Positions 53,298-61,961 of a stretch of DNA of 64,000 nucleotides are shown piece after piece (within the stretch, counting starts at the first letter, position 1; each line of letters begins with the position of its first letter). The notes under the pieces are model-generated. The model was given only the letters and a program-made list of their open reading frames with translations. It was not told the origin of the DNA and searched no databases. This stretch comes from Stenotrophomonas sp. UBA2629 (lineage in GTDB: Bacteria; Pseudomonadota; Gammaproteobacteria; Xanthomonadales; Xanthomonadaceae), in the NCBI GenBank assembly GCA_002359895.1, contig DEOB01000010.1, positions 444,919 through 508,918 of the forward strand, written 5' to 3'. Position numbers and translations under genes: made by a program.

Positions 53298-53723
53298 ATG
53301 GCGATCCGTACTTCCCGCGCGTGCGATGACGAAGGCCTGGATGAAGCGCACGACATCAACGTCACGCCTTTCATCGACGTGATGCTGGTGTTGTTGATCA
53401 TCTTCATGGTGGCTGCACCGTTGGCAACGGTGGACGTGCCGGTGGAGCTGCCGGCCAGCAGTGCCAAACCGCAACCGCGCGATGCCGAGCCGCTGTTCCT
53501 CACGGTGCAGGCCGATCTTTCACTGCGCTTGGGTGAGCAGACCGTCACCGCTGCGACACTGGCTGCAGCGTTGGAGCAGCGCACACAGGGCGACCATGCG
53601 CAGCGGATCTTTCTGCGTGCAGACCGCTCGGTGGCGTATGGCGACCTGATGGAGGCGATGAACCTGCTGCGTAGCGCCGGCTATCTGAAGGTGGCGCTGG
53701 TCGGGGTAGAGCAGGCGCCGTGA
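53298..53723 (+). CDS. exbD: ExbD proton-channel subunit
   Basis: A 141-residue ExbD/TolR protein with one membrane helix holding the essential Asp in NVTPFIDVMLVLLIIFMV and a periplasmic domain after it. It pairs with ExbB to energise TonB. The stop overlaps the tonB start, so the two are translated together. Confidence 0.94.
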   Translation: MAIRTSRACDDEGLDEAHDINVTPFIDVMLVLLIIFMVAAPLATVDVPVELPASSAKPQPRDAEPLFLTVQADLSLRLGEQTVTAATLAAALEQRTQGDHAQRIFLRADRSVAYGDLMEAMNLLRSAGYLKVALVGVEQAP

Positions 53724-54460
53724 TGGATGGCCGCGCATTTTCCGGCCTGCGTTGGGGCGGCAGCTTTGCGGTTGCGGTGCTGCTGCATGTCGCGGTGATC
53801 GGCATCGCCCTGTGGTGGAGTCTGCGCACGCCGGTGCGGGTGCTGGACGAGCAGCCGTTGGAAGCGGTGATGGTGGACATGGCGCCAACGCCGGAGGCGC
53901 CACCTGCGGCACCCACCGAAATTCCGCCCGGGCCTGCGCAGCAGGAACAGCAGCGCAGCCAACCAACACCCGCACCGCGGGTGCAGCGTGAACCGCCGCC
54001 GCAGGAGCCCGATGTCGTGGATGCTTATGTGCCGCCGCAACCGCGTGAACAGCCACCGGCGTCCGATACCCACACTGTCGAGCAGACGCTCGCACCGCCG
54101 GATGTCACCGCCCGTGTCAGCGAGCGTTACGCCGCACGCCAGACCACGGCGGGCCAACAGGCGCAGGCCAGCGTGACCTGGCAGGGGCTGCTGCTCGGGC
54201 ATCTGGAAAAATATCGACGCTATCCACGGCTGGCCGAACGCATGCGCCAGGAAGGCGTGTCCTATGTGCGTTTCAGCGTTGACCGGCAGGGTAATGTCAG
54301 TCAGGCGCGGATTGGCCGCAGCAGTGGCCACGAAGCGTTGGATCAAGCCACGTTGGACACCGTGGCGCGTGCCACGCCAGTGCCCGCGCCGCCGGCGGAA
54401 GTGACTGGCAACCCGGTGGAAGTGATGGTGCCGGTGCAGTTTTTCATCAACCGCCGCTGA
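53723..54460 (+). CDS. tonB: TonB energy transducer
   Basis: About 245 residues. An N-terminal membrane anchor (about 12-32; AVAVLLHVAVIGIALWW) is followed by a Pro-rich periplasmic spacer (about 50-130) and a C-terminal TonB domain (about 150-245; LEKYRRYPRLAERMRQEGVSYVRFSVDRQG ... PVQFFINRR). The latter grips receptor TonB boxes. ATG 53723 overlaps the exbD stop as TGATG; an in-frame GTG lies at 53720. It completes the dedicated energy system of the heme-uptake locus. Confidence 0.93.
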   Translation: MDGRAFSGLRWGGSFAVAVLLHVAVIGIALWWSLRTPVRVLDEQPLEAVMVDMAPTPEAPPAAPTEIPPGPAQQEQQRSQPTPAPRVQREPPPQEPDVVDAYVPPQPREQPPASDTHTVEQTLAPPDVTARVSERYAARQTTAGQQAQASVTWQGLLLGHLEKYRRYPRLAERMRQEGVSYVRFSVDRQGNVSQARIGRSSGHEALDQATLDTVARATPVPAPPAEVTGNPVEVMVPVQFFINRR

Positions 54461-54617
54461 GCACTGGCGTCATCCTGCGGCCCTTCAGTGGCCGGCAGCG
54501 GTGCGGATTTCCCGTAGGCACGGATTCAAGCTCGGACACGAACATCGGCGGCATGCCGATGGAGGCCGCGCCATCGCAAAAGGTGCATCCGTACAGGCGC
54601 GCCGTTAGCCTGCACCT

Positions 54618-55838
54618 ATGGATTCCCTGATCGCAGCATCCGCACGTGCCTTGGCCACCGGTGACGTCCTCACCGCGCTGAAGCACGTTGCATTGCGCGA
54701 CGATCCTCCGGCGCTGGCCCTTCGCGGAATCGCCATGGCCCAACTGGGCGACCTGCCGCGTGCGCGCGAACTGCTGCGGCGTGCGCAGCGCAGCTTTGGT
54801 ACGCACGAAGTGGTTGCACGCGCGCGCTGTGGGCTGGCCGAAGCCGAAGTGGCCTTGGCGTTGCGGGAGCTTGCCGGTTCCAGCGAGCCGTTGATGGCGA
54901 TCGCCACGGTGCTGGAGTCACGCGGTGACACGGGCAATGCATTGCAGGCCTGGTTGATTCTTGCTCGGCGTTTGCTGCTCCTGGGCAAGCTGCACGAGGC
55001 CGCAGATGCGCTGGGTCAACTGGAGGGCAGGCGATTGCCTGCCGCGCTGACCGCGATGGCCGCACTGACCGCTGCAACCTTGGCCCTGCGTCAGATGCAG
55101 ATCGCGCAGGCACGTGCATTGCTTGTGCGCGCCCGCGTGGCGGCTGCAGAAGCGCGCATTACCGCCTTGCAGGGGGAAGTGGATGAAGCCTGCATCACGC
55201 TGGATCAACCCGCTGCGCGTTGCCTTGGCGCCGGCGCGGAGCAGCTGCTGCGGTTGGATCAGGTGCAGCAATTGTTGGCCTCCGATGCATTCATCGTGGA
55301 CGGTTGCCGGCGCGGCATCCGCGTGGGCAACGCCTGGTTGTCGCTGGCAAGGCGTCCCTTGTTGTTCACGCTCGCGCGCATCCTGGCCGAAGCGTGGCCG
55401 GGTGACGTGGATCGCGATGTCCTGATCACACGTGCCTTTGGCATGCGTCATTACGACGAGACGCTGCGGGCACGGCTACGCGTGGAAATCGGCCGGCTGC
55501 GTGTAATCGTTGCAGCGCACGCACGCATTGAAGCCACGGCGAGCGGATTCCGCCTGGCCCCTGGTTCGACCAACGCGGTAAAGGTGTTGCTGCCGCCCGT
55601 GGAAGGGGAGCAGGCCGCGCTGACCGCACTGCTGGCCGATGGCGCCGCCTGGTCCACCTCGGCGCTTGCTTTGGCATTGGGCGGCAGTCAGCGCAACGTG
55701 CAGCGGGCGCTGCTGGAACTGGAGGCCGAAGGCCGTGTGTACGCCAATGGGCGCGGGCGAGCGCAGCGCTGGCGGTCACTGCCGCTGAGCGGATTCACGA
55801 CGATCTTGTTACTCCCTGCTGCGCTGCCGATTGACTAG
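54618..55838 (+). CDS. Unrecognised regulator with TPR-like region and two winged-helix-like segments
   Basis: A 406-residue protein I cannot assign to a named family. The first about 190 residues are Ala/Leu-rich helical repeats resembling TPRs (for example AQLGDLPRARELLRRAQRSFG). Residues about 225-312 look like an OmpR-type winged helix (RRPLLFTLARILAEAWPGDVDRDVL ... IEATASGFRLAPG). Residues about 330-385 look like a MarR/GntR-type helix-turn-helix (TSALALALGGSQRNVQRALLELEAEGRVY). No signal peptide or membrane helix. It lies 47 nt before a beta-propeller protein, with TTGACT near its own stop possibly serving the next gene. Confidence 0.65.
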   Translation: MDSLIAASARALATGDVLTALKHVALRDDPPALALRGIAMAQLGDLPRARELLRRAQRSFGTHEVVARARCGLAEAEVALALRELAGSSEPLMAIATVLESRGDTGNALQAWLILARRLLLLGKLHEAADALGQLEGRRLPAALTAMAALTAATLALRQMQIAQARALLVRARVAAAEARITALQGEVDEACITLDQPAARCLGAGAEQLLRLDQVQQLLASDAFIVDGCRRGIRVGNAWLSLARRPLLFTLARILAEAWPGDVDRDVLITRAFGMRHYDETLRARLRVEIGRLRVIVAAHARIEATASGFRLAPGSTNAVKVLLPPVEGEQAALTALLADGAAWSTSALALALGGSQRNVQRALLELEAEGRVYANGRGRAQRWRSLPLSGFTTILLLPAALPID

Positions 55839-55885
55839 TGTCGTTGGCAGGCAGCCAATCGCGGACATGCCAGGAGATTGCAGTG

Positions 55886-56554
55886 ATGAATACTCAGACC
55901 GTAAATCCAACAACTACGGCCAGCAACGTCCGCCCTGCCGAGGTGGTGCGCAAGTACGGCCCGTTTGCCGGTTCGGACACCATCAACGGCGTCAGCTTTG
56001 ATGGACACAACGTCTGGGCTGCCACGGGTGCTGCGCTGGTCGCCTTTGACCCGCGCAACGGTGAGGCGGTGCGTACGTTGGACTTGCCCTGTGATGCAGG
56101 CACCGCCTTCGACGGCACCCACCTCTGGCAGATAGCCGAAGCGCGCATCGACAAGATTGATCCGCAAAGTGGCCAGGTGCTGGCGTCGATTCCCGCGCCG
56201 GGCGCCGGTACGGATTCGGGCATGGCGTGGGCCGAAGGCAGTCTGTGGGTAGGCCAGTATAGGCAGCGCAAAATTCACCAGATCGATCCGTCCAACGGCA
56301 AGATTCTGCGCACGATCGAGTCTGACCGCTTCGTGACCGGTGTGACTTGGGTGGATGGCGAGCTTTGGCATGCCACGGGCGAGGCAGGGCAGAGTGACAT
56401 CCGCCGTCTGCAGCCGGAAACCGGCGTGGTGCTGGAGCGCCTGCAGATGCCGGACGGGATCGGCGTCAGTGGTCTGGAGGCCGATGGGGGCGAGTTCTTT
56501 TACTGCGGTGGCGGCGACGACGGCAGGGTGTATCAGGTGAAGCGCCCGCGTTGA
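55886..56554 (+). CDS. Cytoplasmic beta-propeller repeat protein (YncE/virginiamycin-B-lyase-like fold)
   Basis: A 222-residue protein made of about five repeated blades with D-G-x-x-(V/L)-W-x-A and I-D-P-x-(S/T)-G patterns (FDGHNVWAAT, IDKIDPQSGQV, WAEGSLWVGQ, WVDGELWHATG). No secretion signal is seen. It starts with ATG 55886 behind AGGAGA; a GTG lies one codon earlier. Propellers of this type bind ligands or act as lyases or cyclotransferases, but the key catalytic residues of those enzymes cannot be confirmed. It follows the two-HTH regulator and may be its target or sensor partner. Confidence 0.7.
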   Translation: MNTQTVNPTTTASNVRPAEVVRKYGPFAGSDTINGVSFDGHNVWAATGAALVAFDPRNGEAVRTLDLPCDAGTAFDGTHLWQIAEARIDKIDPQSGQVLASIPAPGAGTDSGMAWAEGSLWVGQYRQRKIHQIDPSNGKILRTIESDRFVTGVTWVDGELWHATGEAGQSDIRRLQPETGVVLERLQMPDGIGVSGLEADGGEFFYCGGGDDGRVYQVKRPR

Positions 56555-56590
56555 GCGATAGCGTTGGCGTACAGCGATGCGTGATGAATT

Positions 56591-56653
56591 TTCCGCCTTC
56601 CGCCTTCCGCCTTCCGCCTTCCGCCTTCCGCCTTGCGCCTTGCGCCTTCCGCT
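56591..56653. repeat. Heptamer tandem repeat (TTCCGCC)n
   Basis: Six perfect TTCCGCC units, then two TTGCGCC and one TTCCGCT: nine units, 63 nt, in the 324-nt gap between the propeller gene and hppA. A 7-bp unit in non-coding DNA suggests slipped-strand copy-number variation. The minus strand reads (GGCGGAA)n. Confidence 0.9.
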
Positions 56654-56761
56654 TTCAGCTGTCTGCTTTGTGATTTTCGCTTTGCGATTGAAGCCGTTCC
56701 TACAGGCCCTGATTGTCTGCGTATGCCATGCAAATTCCGGGCTTCCTTTGCCTTATCCAAG

Positions 56762-56847
56762 AGCCCCTCTCCCGCATGCGGTGAGAGGGGCTGCTTGCGA
56801 ACCAACGATTCGCTGCCGTCGAACGCCCTTGCGTCAACGCAAGGGCG
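56762..56847. repeat. Two intergenic palindromes near the hppA 3' end
   Basis: AGCCCCTCTC / GAGAGGGGCT enclosing CCGCATGCGG (56762-56792), and CGCCCTTGCG-TCAA-CGCAAGGGCG (56824-56847). The first resembles the leuB-leuD palindrome at 21100. The second lies about 30 nt after the hppA stop on the minus strand but lacks a U-tract. The rest of the 56555-56878 gap has no supportable gene. Confidence 0.7.
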
Positions 56848-56878
56848 CGGAGCGGGGTTGGGGTGAGGGCGGCTTCAA

Positions 56879-58906
56879 CTACAGCAGCGGCACCAACAAC
56901 AACGCGACGATGTTGATGATCTTGATCAGCGGATTGATCGCCGGCCCCGCCGTATCTTTATACGGGTCGCCTACCGTGTCGCCAGTCACCGCGGCCTTGT
57001 GCGCCTCGCTGCCCTTGCCGCCAAAGTGACCGTCTTCGATGTACTTCTTGGCGTTGTCCCACGCACCTCCGCCGGTGGTCATTGAAATGGCCACGAACAA
57101 ACCGGTGACGATGGTGCCGATCAGCAAGCCGCCCAGTGCCTTGGGCCCCAGCAGCAGGCCAACCACCACCGGCACCGCAACCGGCAGCAGCGACGGCACG
57201 ATCATTTCCTTGATCGCCGAGCGCGTCAGCATGTCCACCGCCTTGTGATACTGCGGCTTGGCGGTGCCCTGCATGATGCCGGGGATCTCACGGAACTGGC
57301 GGCGTACTTCCTCCACCACCGCGCCGGCCGCACGGCCTACCGCCTCCATCGCCATCGCGCCGAACAGATACGGAATCAGCCCGCCGATCAGCAGCCCGAT
57401 GATCACCGTGTGGTCGGACAGATCAAAGGCGAATGTCTCGCCCGGATGCGCCATCTGCAGGTTGTGCGTGTAGTCGGCAAACAGCACCAGCGCCGCCAAC
57501 GCCGCCGAGCCGATGGCATAACCCTTGGTCACCGCCTTGGTGGTGTTGCCCACAGCGTCGAGCGGATCGGTGATGTCGCGGATTTCCGGCGGCAGGTCGG
57601 CCATCTCGGCAATGCCGCCCGCGTTGTCGGTGATGGGGCCGTAAGCATCCAGTGCCACGATCATGCCGGCCATCGACAACATCGCCGTTGCAGCGATGGC
57701 AATGCCGTACAGCCCGCCAAAGTGGAATGCACTCCAGATGGCCACACACACCGCAATCACCGGCAGCGCGGTGGATTTCATCGACACGCCAAGCCCGGCA
57801 ATGATGTTGGTGCCATGGCCGGTGGTGGACGCCTGCGCCACGTGCTGCACCGGCTTGTACTGGGTGCCGGTGTAGTACTCGGTGATCCACACGATCAGGC
57901 CGGTGAGCACCAGGCCGATCAATGCGCAGATGTACAGGTTGGTGGCGCCATGGCGGGTGTCGGCCATCAACTGCGTGGTCACTGGCCAGAACGCGATGGC
58001 GGCCAATACACCGGAGACGATCACGCCCTTGTACAGCGCGCCCATGATCGAGCCGCCGGCTTTCACCTTGACGAAGAACGCACCAATGATCGAAGCGATG
58101 ATCGATACGCCGCCCAGCACCAGCGGGTACAACACCGCGTTGCGGCCGACTTCATCCATCATCATGCCGCCCAGCAGCATGGTGGCGACCACCGTCACCG
58201 CATAGGTCTCGAAGAGATCGGCGGCCATGCCGGCGCAGTCGCCCACGTTGTCACCGACGTTGTCGGCAATCACCGCCGGGTTGCGTGGGTCGTCCTCGGG
58301 AATGCCGGCTTCCACCTTGCCGACCAGATCCGCGCCCACGTCCGCACCTTTGGTGAAGATGCCGCCGCCCAGTCGCGCGAAGATCGAGATCAACGAGCTG
58401 CCAAACGCCAAGCCCACCAGCGCATGCAGGTTGTCGGCCTGGCTCAGGCCCAAACGCTGCAGCAGCATGTAGTAGCCGGCTACACCCAACAGCCCCAAGC
58501 CAACCACCAGCATGCCGGTGATCGCGCCGCCACGGAATGCAACGTCCATTGCCGCGCTCATGCCGTTGCGTGCGGCTTCTGCGGTACGCACGTTGGCGCG
58601 TACCGATACGTTCATGCCGATGTAGCCGGCCGCACCGGACAACACCGCGCCGATGGCAAAACCCACGGCGGTGTACCAACTGAGGAAGAAGCCGACCAGC
58701 ACAAACAACACCACGCCGACGAGGGCGATGGTCAGGTACTGGCGGTTGAGATAGGCCCGCGCGCCTTCCTGGATGGCGGAGGCGATTTCCTGCATGCGGG
58801 CATTGCCGGCAGGTTGTCGTAAAACCCATTGGGCGGAAATGATGCCGTAGACGATGGCGACAGCGGCGCAGACAAGCGAAAGCACAAGACCGTACTGTTC
58901 GAGCAT
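56879..58906 (-). CDS. hppA: K+-insensitive H+-translocating membrane pyrophosphatase
   Basis: A 675-residue M-PPase with about 16 membrane helices that couples PPi hydrolysis to proton export. The catalytic block [42 protein letters not shown] region and the C-terminal [24 protein letters not shown] are present. The determinant segment reads [16 protein letters not shown] with Lys, the K+-independent form, where K+-dependent enzymes have Ala. ATG 58906 follows a GGAGGGG site. Confidence 0.95.
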   Translation of the reverse strand: MLEQYGLVLSLVCAAVAIVYGIISAQWVLRQPAGNARMQEIASAIQEGARAYLNRQYLTIALVGVVLFVLVGFFLSWYTAVGFAIGAVLSGAAGYIGMNVSVRANVRTAEAARNGMSAAMDVAFRGGAITGMLVVGLGLLGVAGYYMLLQRLGLSQADNLHALVGLAFGSSLISIFARLGGGIFTKGADVGADLVGKVEAGIPEDDPRNPAVIADNVGDNVGDCAGMAADLFETYAVTVVATMLLGGMMMDEVGRNAVLYPLVLGGVSIIASIIGAFFVKVKAGGSIMGALYKGVIVSGVLAAIAFWPVTTQLMADTRHGATNLYICALIGLVLTGLIVWITEYYTGTQYKPVQHVAQASTTGHGTNIIAGLGVSMKSTALPVIAVCVAIWSAFHFGGLYGIAIAATAMLSMAGMIVALDAYGPITDNAGGIAEMADLPPEIRDITDPLDAVGNTTKAVTKGYAIGSAALAALVLFADYTHNLQMAHPGETFAFDLSDHTVIIGLLIGGLIPYLFGAMAMEAVGRAAGAVVEEVRRQFREIPGIMQGTAKPQYHKAVDMLTRSAIKEMIVPSLLPVAVPVVVGLLLGPKALGGLLIGTIVTGLFVAISMTTGGGAWDNAKKYIEDGHFGGKGSEAHKAAVTGDTVGDPYKDTAGPAINPLIKIINIVALLLVPLL

Positions 58907-59150
58907 GACCCCTCCAGCGTTGGTGGATGCCATACAGCTGTGGATGAAGCGGGGACACGCCGGGTAGATCGAAGCACTGGAACAGACCCGGGCCGCATGC
59001 GGCTGTGGTACGTGTCGCTGTGTTCAAACACTCTGAGGCGCACCGAGTATGACCGGCAGCTGTCCCGGCCGCCAGCGGCCACCGGCCTTGCCGGAGCGTT
59101 CAGGCGAACACTGGCAACGTCGGCAACCTGCCGTATTGGAACCGTCGACA

Positions 59151-59657
59151 ATGAAAGCTGCTTTCCCCTTGATGCTGCTGGCCGCACTGCCGTTGCCGCT
59201 GCTTGCAGCCAATGCAAAGCCCGAGATAGAGCGCCCGGCTGCCAGCGCGCAGGCCAATGCTGCGGTGCACACCGTGCGCCAGATTCCCGAGGCCTGTACC
59301 CGTATCGAAGGCCGCTTCACCGGCGACGCCGCCGCGCCCTATGACATGCAGTTGGTGCGCACCAGCGCCCAATGCCAACCCCGCGCCATGTTCCTGGAGT
59401 TTGCCAAGGTCAGCCCCAGCGAAGCCAACGGTTGGAAGCTCAATGAAGTGGTACGCATTCCCTCAGCGGCCTGCAACACGCAGCAGGCATTGATCGAGGT
59501 CTGGCGTAAGCCGGCCGGTCAGCAGGTCGCACTCGACGGACAAGGCCAGAACCGCGTCTATCTGGAAGATGCCAAGGCACAGGCGGCGGCCGGTCGTCTG
59601 GCTGCATTGCCGACGTATTCGGTGCATCTGCAGATGGAAGGAAAGCCCTGCCGCTGA
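59151..59657 (+). CDS. Hypothetical secreted protein
   Basis: A 168-residue protein not recognised. A signal peptide (MKAAFPLMLLAALPLPLLAANA) is followed by a mixed domain with four cysteines (EACTRIEGRF, SAQCQPR, SAACNTQ, GKPCR), suggesting two disulfides and periplasmic or extracellular location. The ATG at 59151 places the signal peptide at the N-terminus; the longer frame starting at 59049 is not supported. It is convergent with the DUF2846 gene and probably a single-gene unit. Confidence 0.65.
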   Translation: MKAAFPLMLLAALPLPLLAANAKPEIERPAASAQANAAVHTVRQIPEACTRIEGRFTGDAAAPYDMQLVRTSAQCQPRAMFLEFAKVSPSEANGWKLNEVVRIPSAACNTQQALIEVWRKPAGQQVALDGQGQNRVYLEDAKAQAAAGRLAALPTYSVHLQMEGKPCR

Positions 59658-59708
59658 GTGCGGCAGGGGCGTGCGCGTATTGCCGCGCGTTGGTGCTTGA
59701 GGCGCCGC

Positions 59709-60257
59709 TTACTCGCGCAGTTTGAGTTTGTCGGCCATGCCGTTGAAGGTGCTTTCATCGGACGGTGACAGATTGGGCCGGCCGGCGAACACGCCCATGG
59801 TGATGGTGCCCTGCACGAAGTAGGTTTCGCCTTCTTCCAGTTCCATGGTCAACACATCCTTGGCCTCGGAATGCACGGTGTACTCGTGTGTACCCGGCTC
59901 GGCCAGATGGATGAAGTAGTTTCCGCTGCGCAGCTTACCCAGCTCCTGCTCACCTTCGCGCACTTTGAATCCAATGGCTCCGCCGGTGAATTTTGACGGG
60001 CGGAAGAACACGATCTGGGCCTTGTCCGCAGGTGCCGCAGCGACCAAGTTGCTGGCCGCACTCGTTTCGCCCGCGACAGGGCTGTCGGCAACCGCAGCAT
60101 CGGTCGCCTGCGTCGGATCAGCCTGCGCTGCCGTATCGGCGGCTTCCGCTTCCTCGGGTGCCGCCTCGGCGGACTGGGGCTGCGCCTGTTGTCCAGACGC
60201 GCCCAACGGTATGAGCAGGGCGGCGGAAAAAACCAGCGCGCACGAACGAAGACGCAT
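59709..60257 (-). CDS. DUF2846-type secreted protein
   Basis: A 182-residue protein with a signal peptide (about 1-22, ending GASGQ), a low-complexity Ala/Glu/Gln segment (about 24-80) and a C-terminal DUF2846-like beta domain (about 85-175; AQIVFFRPSKFTGGAIGFKV ... GNYFIHLAEPGTHEYTV). It is likely periplasmic with unknown role. The start at 60257 follows AAGGAG embedded in the stop region of the upstream frameshifted gene, indicating coupling to that gene. Confidence 0.8.
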   Translation of the reverse strand: MRLRSCALVFSAALLIPLGASGQQAQPQSAEAAPEEAEAADTAAQADPTQATDAAVADSPVAGETSAASNLVAAAPADKAQIVFFRPSKFTGGAIGFKVREGEQELGKLRSGNYFIHLAEPGTHEYTVHSEAKDVLTMELEEGETYFVQGTITMGVFAGRPNLSPSDESTFNGMADKLKLRE

Positions 60258-60261
60258 CGAA

Positions 60262-60917
60262 CTACTCCTTGGGTGAGACCGGATTTTCCGGTGGGGATGG
60301 GGCGGGTTCAGTGGAAGCTTCGTTTGCCGGAGCTGCTTCCAGTGCGGGTGCAGGTGATGCCTCTGCTGCCACTGATGGCGGAGCTTTGCTGCGGGCGATG
60401 CCACGCGTGCCCGCCGGGATCACGATCTCGCGGCCCTGGATGAACATGGCAAACGGCCCGGCAGCGATCGATACACCCAACGCCATGCCGGTGTTGTCAT
60501 CACCGCTGGCGCCGAGCTTGAAGCCGCGCAGCAGCAGGTGGCCCATTGGGCGTTTCCAATGTGCGTGCAGCAATCAGCAGCTCGCCAGGTGCGCCCGCCG
60601 CCCCGGGCCGCCGCTGCGTGAATGATCTGCCCGGTTCCATGGGTTCCGGCCGGCAGCACCATGACGCCTTCCTGCAGCAGCGGTTCGACCAGCACGATCG
60701 CAAACGTATCGCCGCGCTCATGCGTGGAAGATGCCAAGGGTTCGGCAATCTCGATGACAAGCGGGGTGCCGGCAGCAATCGTGTTGAGGTCGATGCTGGG
60801 CAGGACATGCGTTGGTACCGGTATTGCAGGGGAGAGCGGTTCCTGAGCGGATGCAATGCTGGACGCAGCCTGCAGCATCAACGCCATTGCGGCGCAGCAG
60901 ATCGCACGTAAACACAT
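60262..60917 (-). pseudogene. Hypothetical secreted protein gene disrupted by two +1 frameshifts
   Basis: Continuous protein similarity is spread over three frames on the minus strand: an N-terminal signal peptide and domain (MCLRAICC ... IIHAAAARGGG), a short middle (APGELLIAARTLE) and a C-terminal part (MGHLLLRGFKLGASGDDNTG ... PENPVSPKE). One extra C in CCC at 60594-60596 and one extra T in TTT at 60553-60555 account for both shifts. Removing one base at each gives an uninterrupted 217-residue protein whose stop sits 4 nt before the DUF2846 start. Homopolymer +1 changes can be real or assembly errors. Function unknown. Confidence 0.75.
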
Positions 60918-61008
60918 GATAGGTAGGCCCCCCGCCCGGATGGCCGATCGTAGCGGGCGCCGTGTGATTTGGGAATGTGTCAGCGCCGGGCGGCCACGGC
61001 GGAGCGCT

Positions 61009-61134
61009 TCAGGGCTGCGGTGCCGACAGTGGGTTCTCCTGCTGGGCCAGTTGCTGGCCCAAGCGATACCCGGCAGCGGCCAGTACGCAGACGACGAGAA
61101 AGCCAAGCATCCCGATCAGTATTTTGCGGAACAT
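61009..61134 (-). CDS. Small single-span membrane protein (41 aa)
   Basis: A short ORF with basic N-terminus (MFRKILIG), one hydrophobic helix (MLGFLVVCVLAAAG) and a polar Gln-rich tail (LGQQLAQQENPLSAPQP). Codon choice is GC3-rich like neighbouring genes. No strong ribosome site is visible. It lies between the frameshifted gene and a SMAG pair. Real but unconfirmed small membrane proteins often look like this. Confidence 0.5.
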   Translation of the reverse strand: MFRKILIGMLGFLVVCVLAAAGYRLGQQLAQQENPLSAPQP

Positions 61135-61229
61135 GTTGCACCGCCCATGTGGAGACCTTCAGCGAAGGATGCGCCGCCCATGGGGCTGGCACACCTGACT
61201 GAAGTAATGCCGATGATCCGGCTCCGCCT

Positions 61230-61258
61230 GTAGAGCCCAGCCATGCTCGGCTGGGCGT
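61230..61258 (+). repeat. SMAG-type REP element (first half of inverted pair)
   Basis: GTAGA head followed by GCCCAGCC-ATGCTC-GGCTGGGC. Together with the inverted copy at 61268-61295 it forms a REP dimer, the usual RAYT-mobilised unit. The space to the YiiX-like gene holds no ORF. Confidence 0.85.
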
Positions 61259-61267
61259 TACCGGAAA

Positions 61268-61295
61268 GCCTCTGCCGGGCATGGCTCGGTACTAC
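61268..61295 (-). repeat. SMAG-type REP element (inverted)
   Basis: Minus strand GTAGTACCGAGCCATGCCCGGCAGAGGC, with stem CCGAGCC / GGCAGAGG-type arms and the GTAG head, a near-typical Stenotrophomonas SMAG. Confidence 0.85.
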
Positions 61296-61307
61296 GCCGT
61301 GCTTCCG

Positions 61308-61961
61308 TCAGCGCTGGTCAATCGTCACCAGCAAGGGGGAGGCGAAGATGGCCGCTGGCGAAATCACCGGCTCCGCCAACGGGATATGGCTGCCGTAACG
61401 TTCGCGCAGCTTGCTGCGGACCACCGGCGCCTGCAGGTTGAAGCTGTCCAGGCGCGCCAGTGGCGCCAGCTCGATGCCTGCGGCGTCGCGGTACAGCTTC
61501 CACACCAGCTCCGAGCAATAGATGCGTTGGTCAGACCACTCGAAGCTCAGGTCATAGGGGCGACCCACAAAGCGCGTGGCGGCGGCGTGCATCCGGGCCT
61601 TGTTTGCCGGTGTCAGCGGCCTTGATGGGCGTTTGATCACATAGTGACGCTGCGCACCGCGATCCAGCCAAGCCTGCAAGGGCGTATACCGCACCGGCTG
61701 TACCGCTTCCAGTACGTAGGCTTCGCCACCACGCAGCAGGACGACACCCATATGGCTGTAACGCGAACCGGTGGCGGCCTGCACCGCTGCACTTTGGCTT
61801 GAGGTGGAGGTGTGGAAGACGATGTCGCCATCCTGGGGGGCGTAAGCGCTGGCCAGTTGCGCGGCCGCCATGCACAGCAGCAAGGCGATGCTCTGCATCG
61901 CCTTGGAGCCGGCATTGAAGCGACGAGGAGGCTGCACGCCGTACCGGCGAAAGCGCGACAT
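61308..61961 (-). CDS. YiiX/permuted-papain (NlpC/P60-like) secreted protein
   Basis: A 217-residue protein with a signal peptide (AMQSIALLLCMAAAQLASA preceded by a basic region) and a circularly permuted papain-like fold. It shows the GDIVFHTSTSS start, the YSHMGVVL block (catalytic His) and the RIYCSELVWKLY block (catalytic Cys). Such YiiX-type proteins are predicted periplasmic amidases or peptidases. The ATG at 61961 overlaps the pfp stop as TGATG behind GGGAAGG, so it is translated with pfp. Confidence 0.85.
   Translation of the reverse strand: MSRFRRYGVQPPRRFNAGSKAMQSIALLLCMAAAQLASAYAPQDGDIVFHTSTSSQSAAVQAATGSRYSHMGVVLLRGGEAYVLEAVQPVRYTPLQAWLDRGAQRHYVIKRPSRPLTPANKARMHAAATRFVGRPYDLSFEWSDQRIYCSELVWKLYRDAAGIELAPLARLDSFNLQAPVVRSKLRERYGSHIPLAEPVISPAAIFASPLLVTIDQR

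Noticed and set aside
56591..56653. CRISPR-like array
   Set aside because: Units are 7 nt and directly adjacent without spacers; a simple tandem repeat.
57245..58822. 525-codon plus-strand frame across hppA
   Set aside because: Shadow of the H+-pyrophosphatase; low-complexity His/Gly/Gln translation.
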